Positions 17,312 through 23,994 of a stretch of DNA of 25,556 bases are shown here, in pieces. The notes under the pieces are model-generated. The model saw only the letters and a list, made by a program, of their open reading frames with translations, did no database searches and had not been told where the DNA came from. A program made the translations under genes and the position numbers. The number at the start of each line of letters is the position of its first letter. Within the stretch, counting starts at the first letter, position 1. The DNA lies in contig DAITAC010000063.1 of NCBI GenBank assembly GCA_036824465.1, positions 1 to 25,556 of the forward strand, given 5' to 3'. Origin of the DNA: JAKOQB01 sp036824465. GTDB taxonomy: Bacteria > Pseudomonadota > Gammaproteobacteria > Burkholderiales > Burkholderiaceae_F.

Positions 17312-17794
17312 TCAGACGCCCCGGATCAGCGGCAACACGGTACGCACGAAGGCGATGCCGAGCGCCACTGCCGTCACCAGATAGAAGGCCGGATACAGAC
17401 AGCGCAACCGCATCAGCGAGGCGCGCCCTGCTGGCACCGCCAGCAGCGCGACGTAGCGCCGCGTATCACCGTCCCCGATCATCAGGTCGATGCGATCCAG
17501 GCATTCATCGAGTTCGCGCTTCAACTCGATGCTCATCATCAGCTGGATCACGGAGACGACGACCAGGAAACCGAGCAGCGTGATCTGACCGATCGGGTCG
17601 TCGCGCACAAACTGCAGCGTCGCCAGGCAGGCGGCGACGACGATTGCAAACACGTTCGCGCCGAGCACGCGCCCGTTGCGCAGATGGCGAGCGTTCTCCC
17701 AGTTCTGCGCATAGATTTCTTTCAGCAGCGTGTCGTTCGACGCACTGCGTGCGACGTAGGGTTCACGCGGGGAGATGTTCGTAACTGATTTCAC
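17312..17794 (-). CDS. Small membrane protein with three predicted helices, function unknown
   Basis: A 160-residue protein I do not recognise as a named family. A hydrophilic N-terminus with LLKEIYAQNWENARHLRNGR precedes two close membrane segments (about residues 43-64 and 69-89). A charged middle region (ELKRELDECLDRIDLMIGDG) and a third segment near the C-terminus (about 133-155) follow. Start is GTG at 17794, whose GTGA overlaps the stop of the upstream reductase gene by four bases, so the two are probably translationally coupled. It is followed 14 bp later by the nitroreductase gene. Confidence 0.78.
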   Translation of the reverse strand: MKSVTNISPREPYVARSASNDTLLKEIYAQNWENARHLRNGRVLGANVFAIVVAACLATLQFVRDDPIGQITLLGFLVVVSVIQLMMSIELKRELDECLDRIDLMIGDGDTRRYVALLAVPAGRASLMRLRCLYPAFYLVTAVALGIAFVRTVLPLIRGV

Positions 17795-19053
17795 GCCGCC
17801 CTCCTTGCGCGCGTTTCCTTATCGGTCCGCACACCCGCCTCGAGCGTCACGTCCGCGGCTTTCAAACGCTCCACCAGAACATCCCCGAGCCCCGTCGCCG
17901 GCGTCAGTACGCCGCCGCGCGCGGGCCCACCGGGCAATCCATCCGCATCGAGCGCGAGGCACAGGCCGGCTTCGCAGACGAACTTCAGCGTCGCGCGATT
18001 CCCCGGGTCGCCCTGGTGCCGGATCACACCGCGCACCACTCGTCCATCCGCTGCGAATCCCAGCAATTCCATCGTGAACCAGCCACTCGCCATCGTCCTT
18101 TCCGACGGGCCCGCACCGGGTTTGGGCAACACTTTCTTCAGCAGACCGCGTGTGGACGCACGCGCCATCGCGCCTTCGAAGCCGCTCAGGAATCCGTTGA
18201 CGAGCGATGCCTTGATGTGCGCGGCCGGCGCATCGAATTTCGTGTACTCCTGGTATTCGAAGTCGGGCCCATACGGCTCCTTCCACTGATCGAACAGCGC
18301 GGCGCTGCGGCGGACCACGCGCGTGTTGATCGGGCCCATGATGAACGGTCCGACCCAGGTGCCGATATCGCCGTCGTAGCGGACACCGACCGGATCACGA
18401 TTGCGCGCAATCTCATCGCGCGTATGGCCATCCGCCGGATTCAGCAGGAACGGATCGCGACCGACCTCGACTGCGCCCGACTCGTGTCGATGGATGTTCG
18501 ACGCCAGCGTGCCGCCATTGAACCCACCGTACATCTGGAAGTACGCCTTGACGTGCCGGCATGGCACGCCGAGTGTTCGCCGCATCTCGCGCGCGATGAG
18601 ATAGCTGCCGATATCGGAAGGCACGGAATCGAAGCCGCAGCACGGAATGATCCGGGTGCCGTCCGCAGCGGCGCGCCCGTGATGGCGGTCGACCAGCGAC
18701 CTGACCCAAACCGTTTCGCCGGTGATGTCGACGTAGTGCGTCTTCATGCGCACGCCGGCATCGACGATCGCATCACCATAGAGCGCGAACGGGCCGGCGG
18801 TGTTGATCAGCACCCGCGTCTGCGCGGTCATCGCATCGACCGCGTCCGTGTCGCTACTGTCGGCGACCAGCACGCCGACGGCTGCACCGCCGCCGAGCTG
18901 GCGTTGCAGCGCCTCCAGTTTGGCGCGATCGCGCCCGGCGATGGCCCAGGTGAAGGCATTGCGTTGTGGGTGGGCTGCCAGATACTGCGCGGCGCGGCTG
19001 CCGACAAATCCAGTCGCACCGTACAGAACGATGTCGTAGTTGCGCCTCTTCAT
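17791..19053 (-). CDS. Saccharopine dehydrogenase-like NAD(P)-dependent reductase (trans-acting enoyl reductase type)
   Basis: Protein of 420 residues with an N-terminal Rossmann nucleotide site, GATGFVG at residues 12-18, then INTAGPFALYG, HYVDITGE and CCGFDSVPSDIG. These are the hallmarks of the saccharopine dehydrogenase-like family that includes mycobacterial trans-acting enoyl reductases acting on lipid intermediates. True lysine-pathway saccharopine dehydrogenases differ in these regions, so a lipid or other carbonyl/enoyl substrate is more likely, but that is inference. The ATG at 19053 has AGGA seven bases upstream. It is the first gene of a compact minus-strand operon and overlaps the next gene by four bases. 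Confidence 0.88.
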   Translation of the reverse strand: MKRRNYDIVLYGATGFVGSRAAQYLAAHPQRNAFTWAIAGRDRAKLEALQRQLGGGAAVGVLVADSSDTDAVDAMTAQTRVLINTAGPFALYGDAIVDAGVRMKTHYVDITGETVWVRSLVDRHHGRAAADGTRIIPCCGFDSVPSDIGSYLIAREMRRTLGVPCRHVKAYFQMYGGFNGGTLASNIHRHESGAVEVGRDPFLLNPADGHTRDEIARNRDPVGVRYDGDIGTWVGPFIMGPINTRVVRRSAALFDQWKEPYGPDFEYQEYTKFDAPAAHIKASLVNGFLSGFEGAMARASTRGLLKKVLPKPGAGPSERTMASGWFTMELLGFAADGRVVRGVIRHQGDPGNRATLKFVCEAGLCLALDADGLPGGPARGGVLTPATGLGDVLVERLKAADVTLEAGVRTDKETRARRAA

Positions 19054-19491
19054 CGACCCATCCTGTCTGCCCGCACCCGGGGAGAGCCCAGGCGCAGGCT
19101 CGATTGATTCAAACTGGACTTCACGCGATGCGTACCGCCGTCGCTCTGCAAATCATCGTCTCCCGGGAATCCCGAGCAGTGATGAGCGTCAACGACGCGA
19201 CGACGCGGCGATCCCATCGCAGATCGCGTATTGCACATGACACAAACCGCACCGCGATGGTGCCTGTCCGCGACGCAGTTACGCGATGGTCGCGACGATC
19301 GGTTACATGACTGACCCCTCGCAACGGCCGCGCAATCGTTCCGCGCGAATATGCGGCCGGTAATGAACCATGAGGCAGTCCGAGACTTCGCGAATTCCGG
19401 CGATGACGAGCGTCCTTGACGCGCTTCAACGCGATCAGTCCAGCCACCCCGACTCGTCGATCGTCGCGGGCACTGATCAATGGAGATCACG
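19054..19491. other. Intergenic region with no supported gene
   Basis: About 440 bp between the divergent reductase gene and the bactofilin-like relic. Reading frames of up to 119 codons exist on the minus strand but are Arg/Ser-rich with no recognisable motif and no good start. The promoter of the minus-strand operon should lie near 19060-19200. The region may hold eroded sequence upstream of the relic. Confidence 0.5.
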
Positions 19492-19834
19492 ATGATGGAA
19501 CAAATCATCGGCGCCGCGCTGGCGGCGTTGCTCGCGCTGGGCGTCTCGGCCCAGGATCGCGATGCGAAGTGAGTCGTGGAGCGCGATCTCGGCAATGATC
19601 ATTACGCGGCAGGCTGCCCGGTGCGCGTCGACAAGGCGGTCAAGGGCGATGTGTTCCTCGCCGGGCGCAGCATCGATGTCGACGCGGCGGTCGACAGCGA
19701 TGCTCGGCATGCTTGCGATCTCGCTGCTGGGACGCCTGCCATACGTGGGCGGCTTGGTCTTGTTGATCGCGCTGCTGACCGGCCTTGGTGCACTGCTATT
19801 GCAGGTCCGGCGCGGCATAGCCGTGCCCGTGTGA
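19492..19834 (+). pseudogene. Relic of a polymer-forming (bactofilin-like) membrane protein
   Basis: ATG at 19492, with GGAG upstream, opens a signal peptide (MEQIIGAALAALLALGVSAQ) that meets a TGA at 19570-19572. The same frame continues as GNDHYAAGCPVRVDKAVKGD and then VFLAGRSIDVDAAVDSD. This is the repeating beta-strand pattern of polymer-forming proteins, in which GD-xxxAGG-xxVxAxV units recur. After about 19700 this frame loses sense, while the next frame encodes a hydrophobic end, LGMLAISLLGRLPYVGGLVL and on to GALLLQVRRG, ending at 19834. The natural protein has many repeats and several membrane helices between these parts. So the gene carries a premature stop plus a large internal deletion with frameshift. 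Confidence 0.72.
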
Positions 19835-19889
19835 TCCGAGGCGTATCAAGGGGTAGCATCTCCGCGACTCTCGTCACGGAGTGCTGCCC

Positions 19890-20699
19890 ATGCGTATCTG
19901 GCTGTTTGTCCTGGCGTTCGCGATATCAGCAACGCACGCGGCCGAATTGCCGATCTTCGATGCGCACATGCATTACTCGCATGACGCATGGGACAACGTG
20001 CCGCCAAAGGTCGCGCTTGATCTTCTGCGGCAGGCGAGCGTGAAGCGCGCGCTGGTGTCGAGTTCCAACGACGACGGGCAGCAGCGTCTGCTGCAGATGG
20101 CGCCTGAGGTGATCCTGCCGTCGCTGCGGCCGTATCGCATGCGCGGCGATGTGGGAAGCTGGGCGCGCGACGCCACGGTCGTGCCATACCTCGAAGAGCG
20201 GCTGGCGAAGTACCGGTACGTCGCGATGGGCGAGTTCCATATCTATGGCGCCGACGTCGATCTTCCGGTGCCGCGGCGGATGATCGAACTCGCGCGACAG
20301 TACAACCTCGTGCTGCATTCTCATTCGGATGCCGATGCGATCGAGCGTCAGTTTGCGCAGTGGCCGGGCGCGCGAATCCTGTGGGCGCATTCGGGTTTCG
20401 AAACGCCGGCACGGTTGCGGGCGATGCTCAACAGACACCCGACGCTGTGGTGTGACCTGGCGTTTCGCACCGATCACGCGCCGGGTGGCCAGCTTGATGC
20501 CGACTGGCGTGGGCTGTTCCTCGAGTTTGCCGATCGATTCCTGGTCGGCACCGACACTTTCACGCCGGAGCGCTGGCCGTACGTGGTCGAGCACGCGCGC
20601 TGGTCGCGCCAATGGCTCGCGCAGTTGCCGACCGACGTCGCCGAGCGGATTGCGTGGAAAAATGGCGAATCGTTGTTTGCAGCGGCGATCAAGCGATGA
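19890..20699 (+). CDS. Exported amidohydrolase-family metal-dependent hydrolase
   Basis: A 269-residue protein of the amidohydrolase 2 (TIM-barrel, PF04909-like) family. A short signal peptide (residues 1-17, ATHA then AELPIFD) suggests a periplasmic location, unusual since most relatives are cytoplasmic. Metal ligands expected from the family are H26 and H28 (DAHMH), H145 or H143 (LHSHSD), H167 (WAHSGF) and D222 (GTDTF). The substrate is unknown; relatives include decarboxylases and lactonases. The ATG at 19890 has GGAG eight bases upstream; an in-frame GTG at 19881 overlaps that ribosome site and is rejected. The stop overlaps the start of the YtkA-like gene by four bases (ATGA), and a di-haem protein gene follows. 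Confidence 0.87.
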   Translation: MRIWLFVLAFAISATHAAELPIFDAHMHYSHDAWDNVPPKVALDLLRQASVKRALVSSSNDDGQQRLLQMAPEVILPSLRPYRMRGDVGSWARDATVVPYLEERLAKYRYVAMGEFHIYGADVDLPVPRRMIELARQYNLVLHSHSDADAIERQFAQWPGARILWAHSGFETPARLRAMLNRHPTLWCDLAFRTDHAPGGQLDADWRGLFLEFADRFLVGTDTFTPERWPYVVEHARWSRQWLAQLPTDVAERIAWKNGESLFAAAIKR

Positions 20700-21100
20700 A
20701 GCGAACTTCACTGGGAGCAATGCTGATCGGCTGCGCCGCAACCGCACTCGCGTGCGAGCCACCTCTGCATGGCGCAAATGTGCAGAAGATCGAGGGCGCA
20801 CGCTATGTGCTGGCGTGGCGGCCGATCCCGGCGCCAATCCGCCCCGGCGAGTTTGTGACTCTGGAGATCGGTGTCTGCGCCCGCGAAGGCCAGCCACGCC
20901 CTGCCACACTGCGCGTTGATGCGACGATGCCCGAGCACAAGCACGGCATGAACTATCGACCGAGCGTGACGCCCAAGGGCACAGATCGCTTCGCCGCCGA
21001 CGGTGTAATGCTGCACATGGCTGGACGCTGGGAGATCGCGTTCGATATCAACATCGGGGCTGCACAGGAATCGCTGCGTACCTCGATCGAGGTTCAGTAG
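20696..21100 (+). CDS. YtkA-like exported or lipid-anchored protein
   Basis: Small protein of 134 residues with an N-terminal signal. MLIGC (C13) fits a lipobox and ALAC (C20) is a second possible cleavage point. The mature part is a beta-sandwich-type domain resembling YtkA-like proteins: RPGEFVTLEIGVC, then LRVDATMPEHKHGMNYRPSV, then a closing MAGRWEIAFDI strand. The His/Met-rich MPEHKHGM stretch recalls metal (copper) binding or redox-partner sites; that is inference. Start ATG at 20696 overlaps the amidohydrolase stop (ATGA), implying translational coupling. Its C-terminus is followed 17 bp later by the di-haem protein gene, so the three are one transcription unit. Confidence 0.8.
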   Translation: MKRTSLGAMLIGCAATALACEPPLHGANVQKIEGARYVLAWRPIPAPIRPGEFVTLEIGVCAREGQPRPATLRVDATMPEHKHGMNYRPSVTPKGTDRFAADGVMLHMAGRWEIAFDINIGAAQESLRTSIEVQ

Positions 21101-21117
21101 CGCGGGATCGAAGCAGT

Positions 21118-22311
21118 GTGAGAAGCGCCCGCTTGAAGGCCGTACTGCTGGGAATCGCGCTGGCTCTCACCATGACGCCGACGCTCGCGCAGAGCATTAC
21201 GTTCAGCATCGATGAACGCGCGCGGATCCTGGCGCACGGCCCATGGCCACCATCGATCACGCGCGATCCAGGCAATCGGGTTTCGGGCGATTGGGACGCA
21301 ATCGATCTCGGCCGGCGGCTGTTCTCTGATTCCGCGTTGTCCCGCAGCGGCTATATCGGCTGCGTGACCTGTCACCAACCCGACCGCGCGCTGACCGACC
21401 TGCGACCCCGCGCGCACGGCATGGCGGATGTCGACCGCAACACGCCGACGCTCGCCAATTTGCGCCTGCAGCGCTGGTACGGCTGGAGCGGCACGAGCGA
21501 CAGCCTGTGGATGGCGAGCATCCGGCCGCTGCTCGATACGCGCGAACTCGATACGGACGCAGCGTTGATCGTGCGACGTTTTTCGCTCAACGACGATCTG
21601 TCATGTCGCTATCGCAAGGTGTTCGGCCGCGCGCCCGATCACGCCGACGACGAGATGCTGGTCAACGTGGGCAAGGCGCTCGCGGCGTTCGCGGAAACGC
21701 TCGTAACGGAGCGCACACCGTTCGACGGGTTTCGCGATGCACTGGAACGCAACGATCAAACAGCGATGCAGCGCTATCCGATCGCCGCGCAACGCGGGTT
21801 GAAGCTGTTCGTCGGCCGTGGCAACTGCTTTGTCTGCCACACCGGGCCGAACTTCAGCAATGGCGAGTTCCATGACATCGGCATCCCTTTCTTTGTCGCA
21901 CCCGGCAAGGTTGATGCCGGGCGGCATGAGGGCATTCGCACGCTCAAGGACAGTCGCTTCAATCTGCTCGGCCGTTTCAACGATGATTCAAGTCGCAAGA
22001 ACGCGACCGCGACCGTCCATGTCGCCCTCGAGCATCGCCACTGGGGCGAATTCCGCACCCCGTCACTGCGCAACGTCGCCGTGACGCCGCCGTACATGCA
22101 CAACGGTTCGCTGGCCACGCTGCGTGACGTCGTGCTGCATTACTCCGAACTCGACGGTGAGCGCCTGCACGCGGACGGCGAAAGGATCCTGCGCAAGCTC
22201 TCGTTGGCCGAGAAAGAGATCGACGACCTGGTCGCGTTCCTGCAGACATTGACTGACGCCGCAGGTGAGCGCCGACTGCTGCCAGCGATCGATCCGATGC
22301 TGTGCAAGTGA
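21118..22311 (+). CDS. Di-haem cytochrome c peroxidase / MauG-family protein
   Basis: Exported protein of 397 residues with a signal peptide (about residues 1-25, TPTLAQ) and two c-type haem sites, CVTCH (C82, C85, H86) and CFVCH (C237, C240, H241). The order and spacing are those of the bacterial di-haem peroxidase/MauG superfamily, as is the C-terminal PYMHNGSLATLRDVVLHYSE stretch. Members either reduce hydrogen peroxide or, like MauG, oxidise side chains of a partner protein. With a YtkA-like protein and a periplasmic hydrolase as neighbours, a specialised role seems more likely than general peroxide defence, but this is inference. Start is GTG at 21118, 17 bp after the YtkA-like stop. Confidence 0.92.
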   Translation: MRSARLKAVLLGIALALTMTPTLAQSITFSIDERARILAHGPWPPSITRDPGNRVSGDWDAIDLGRRLFSDSALSRSGYIGCVTCHQPDRALTDLRPRAHGMADVDRNTPTLANLRLQRWYGWSGTSDSLWMASIRPLLDTRELDTDAALIVRRFSLNDDLSCRYRKVFGRAPDHADDEMLVNVGKALAAFAETLVTERTPFDGFRDALERNDQTAMQRYPIAAQRGLKLFVGRGNCFVCHTGPNFSNGEFHDIGIPFFVAPGKVDAGRHEGIRTLKDSRFNLLGRFNDDSSRKNATATVHVALEHRHWGEFRTPSLRNVAVTPPYMHNGSLATLRDVVLHYSELDGERLHADGERILRKLSLAEKEIDDLVAFLQTLTDAAGERRLLPAIDPMLCK

Positions 22312-22420
22312 CAACTATTCCGGAAGGATGACGCGCGCGATCGCGTGTTCCTGGCGTTCATCCGAACACCCGTGCAAGCCGTGACTCGCTGATGGAGCGT
22401 AGCGACCGTACCGTGCATGC

Positions 22421-22882
22421 ATGACTCGCCCTTTTGCATTCACCCTCGCTCCTGCGGCCCTGCTCGTGCTCGCCGGTTGCGCGACCGTGACCGGATCGCC
22501 CACGCAGGCGATCAGCATTCACACCGTCGACGCGAAAGGCAAACCGGTCGGCGGCATGCGCTGCCGGGTGGCAAACGATGAAGCCGACTACTTCGGCAAT
22601 TCGCCGTTGCTGGACGTACAGATCCGTCGCTCCTCGTCCGACCTCGAGATCGAGTGCCGCAGCGGTGCGCAGATCGCGCGTGGCACCGCCTTCGCGCGCA
22701 GCCCCGGTCTGAGCGGTCTGGTGCTGCTGCCGGGCGGTGGCGCGGCCGCGCTGATCGATCGGCTCAGCGGCTACGCCTACGCGTACCCGCGCGCAATGCA
22801 ACTGCGCGTCGGTGAGCACCTGTTGTTTGACGTCAGCGCGCCGGCGCGCGACGGCGACGAGATCACCGACTCGCCGCGCTGA
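22421..22882 (+). CDS. Putative lipoprotein of unknown function
   Basis: A 153-residue protein with a clear lipoprotein signal: TRPFAFTLAPAALLV then LAGC (C20). The following CATVTGSPTQAISIHTVDA start, the central DLEIECRSG and the LLPGGGAAALIDRLSGYAYAYP segment resemble a group of small proteobacterial lipoproteins. In these, a Gly-rich hydrophobic stretch precedes a D-xx-SG-xx-xYP motif. Function is unknown. The ATG at 22421 is the only sensible start; no strong ribosome site is visible. It lies 109 bp after the di-haem gene, so an independent promoter is possible, and 41 bp before the DUF2891 gene. Confidence 0.82.
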   Translation: MTRPFAFTLAPAALLVLAGCATVTGSPTQAISIHTVDAKGKPVGGMRCRVANDEADYFGNSPLLDVQIRRSSSDLEIECRSGAQIARGTAFARSPGLSGLVLLPGGGAAALIDRLSGYAYAYPRAMQLRVGEHLLFDVSAPARDGDEITDSPR

Positions 22883-22923
22883 GCGCGCGGCACGCGCATG
22901 CCCGTGCCTGCTAACGTGCAGGC

Positions 22924-23940
22924 ATGGTTGAAGCCCTCACCGAAGCATTGGCCGCGCAGCTTGCGCAGGTTGCGGCAACGAATGTGGCCCGTGAATACCC
23001 GTACCACGTGGTTCACCTTCTGCGCAGCGATGCGGACGCGCGACCCCCGCGTGAACTGCATCCGGTGTTTCATGGCAGCTACGACTGGCACTCGAGCGTC
23101 CATATGCACTGGACCCTGGCGCGCTGCCTGCATCGATTCCCGGCACTGCAAGATGCACGCTCACTCGCGGCGCATTTCGATGCGCGACTGACGCCCGAGA
23201 ACATTGCGCGCGAGATCGCGTACTTTGAAGCGCCGGGACGCGGATCGTTCGAGCGGCCGTACGGCTGGGGTTGGCTGCTCGCGCTGCAGGCCGAGCTCGA
23301 TGTTCTGGCCGGCACGCAGCCCGCCGCTGCGCGCTGGCGTGATGCGCTGGCGCCGCTCGCCAGCCTGATCGCGCAGCGTTTCGTCGACTGGCTGCCGCGC
23401 CAGGACTATCCGGTTCGCAACGGCACGCATGCAAACAGCGCCTTCGCCCTGATCCATGCGCAGCGCTACGCCCAATACCACCAGCACCGCGCGTTGCTGG
23501 CCGCAATCGCGGACCGCGCACGCGTGTGGTTTGCCAGGGATCGCCGTTATCCGGCCGACTACGAACCGGGCGGCGATGATTTTCTTTCTGGCGGCCTGTG
23601 CGAAGCAATGCTGATGCTGAATGCAGTCAACAGCTGCGATTTTGCCGACTGGTGGCACGCGTTTGAGCCAGCGCCCGCCGCGCTTGCGCGCTGGCTGACA
23701 CCGGTGGCGGTGAGCGACGCGCGCGATGCGAAGATCGTTCATCTGCACGGGTTGAACCTGTCGCGCGCCTGGTGCTGGCGCGCACTGGCGCCGCATCTGC
23801 CAAAGCAACTTGGGCCGATGATCGAAAAGACCATCGTCGCGCACGTCGAGACATCGCTGCCGGCGGCCCTTGCCGGCGACTACGTCGGCACCCACTGGCT
23901 GGCGTCATTCGCGGTACTCGCGCTCGACGCCAGCCGTTGA
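22924..23940 (+). CDS. DUF2891 family protein
   Basis: Protein of 338 residues with no signal peptide. Features match the DUF2891 family: HPVFHGSYDWHSSVHMHWTL near the N-terminus, PYGWGWLLALQAEL in the middle, YPVRNGTHANSAFAL, and FLSGGLCEAMLM plus HLHGLNLSRAWCWR further on. The many conserved His, Trp and Asp residues and the alternating helical pattern recall alpha/alpha-barrel enzymes, but the function is unknown. Start at 22924 (ATG) gives a full-length family member. It is followed by the FAD oxidoreductase gene after 54 bp on the same strand. Confidence 0.9.
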   Translation: MVEALTEALAAQLAQVAATNVAREYPYHVVHLLRSDADARPPRELHPVFHGSYDWHSSVHMHWTLARCLHRFPALQDARSLAAHFDARLTPENIAREIAYFEAPGRGSFERPYGWGWLLALQAELDVLAGTQPAAARWRDALAPLASLIAQRFVDWLPRQDYPVRNGTHANSAFALIHAQRYAQYHQHRALLAAIADRARVWFARDRRYPADYEPGGDDFLSGGLCEAMLMLNAVNSCDFADWWHAFEPAPAALARWLTPVAVSDARDAKIVHLHGLNLSRAWCWRALAPHLPKQLGPMIEKTIVAHVETSLPAALAGDYVGTHWLASFAVLALDASR

Positions 23941-23994
23941 CCGTCATCAACGCGGTCCAGCCCTGCGCTGTTGTGATACGGGGGGAGGTGTGCG

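Noticed and set aside
18016..19107. 363-codon plus-strand frame opposite the saccharopine dehydrogenase-like gene
   Set aside because: The minus-strand gene has a Rossmann motif and family hallmarks; this frame has none.
19121..19480. 119-codon minus-strand frame in the intergenic region
   Set aside because: Arg/Ser/Thr-rich, no motif, no ribosome site, and it would sit alone in the promoter area of the operon.
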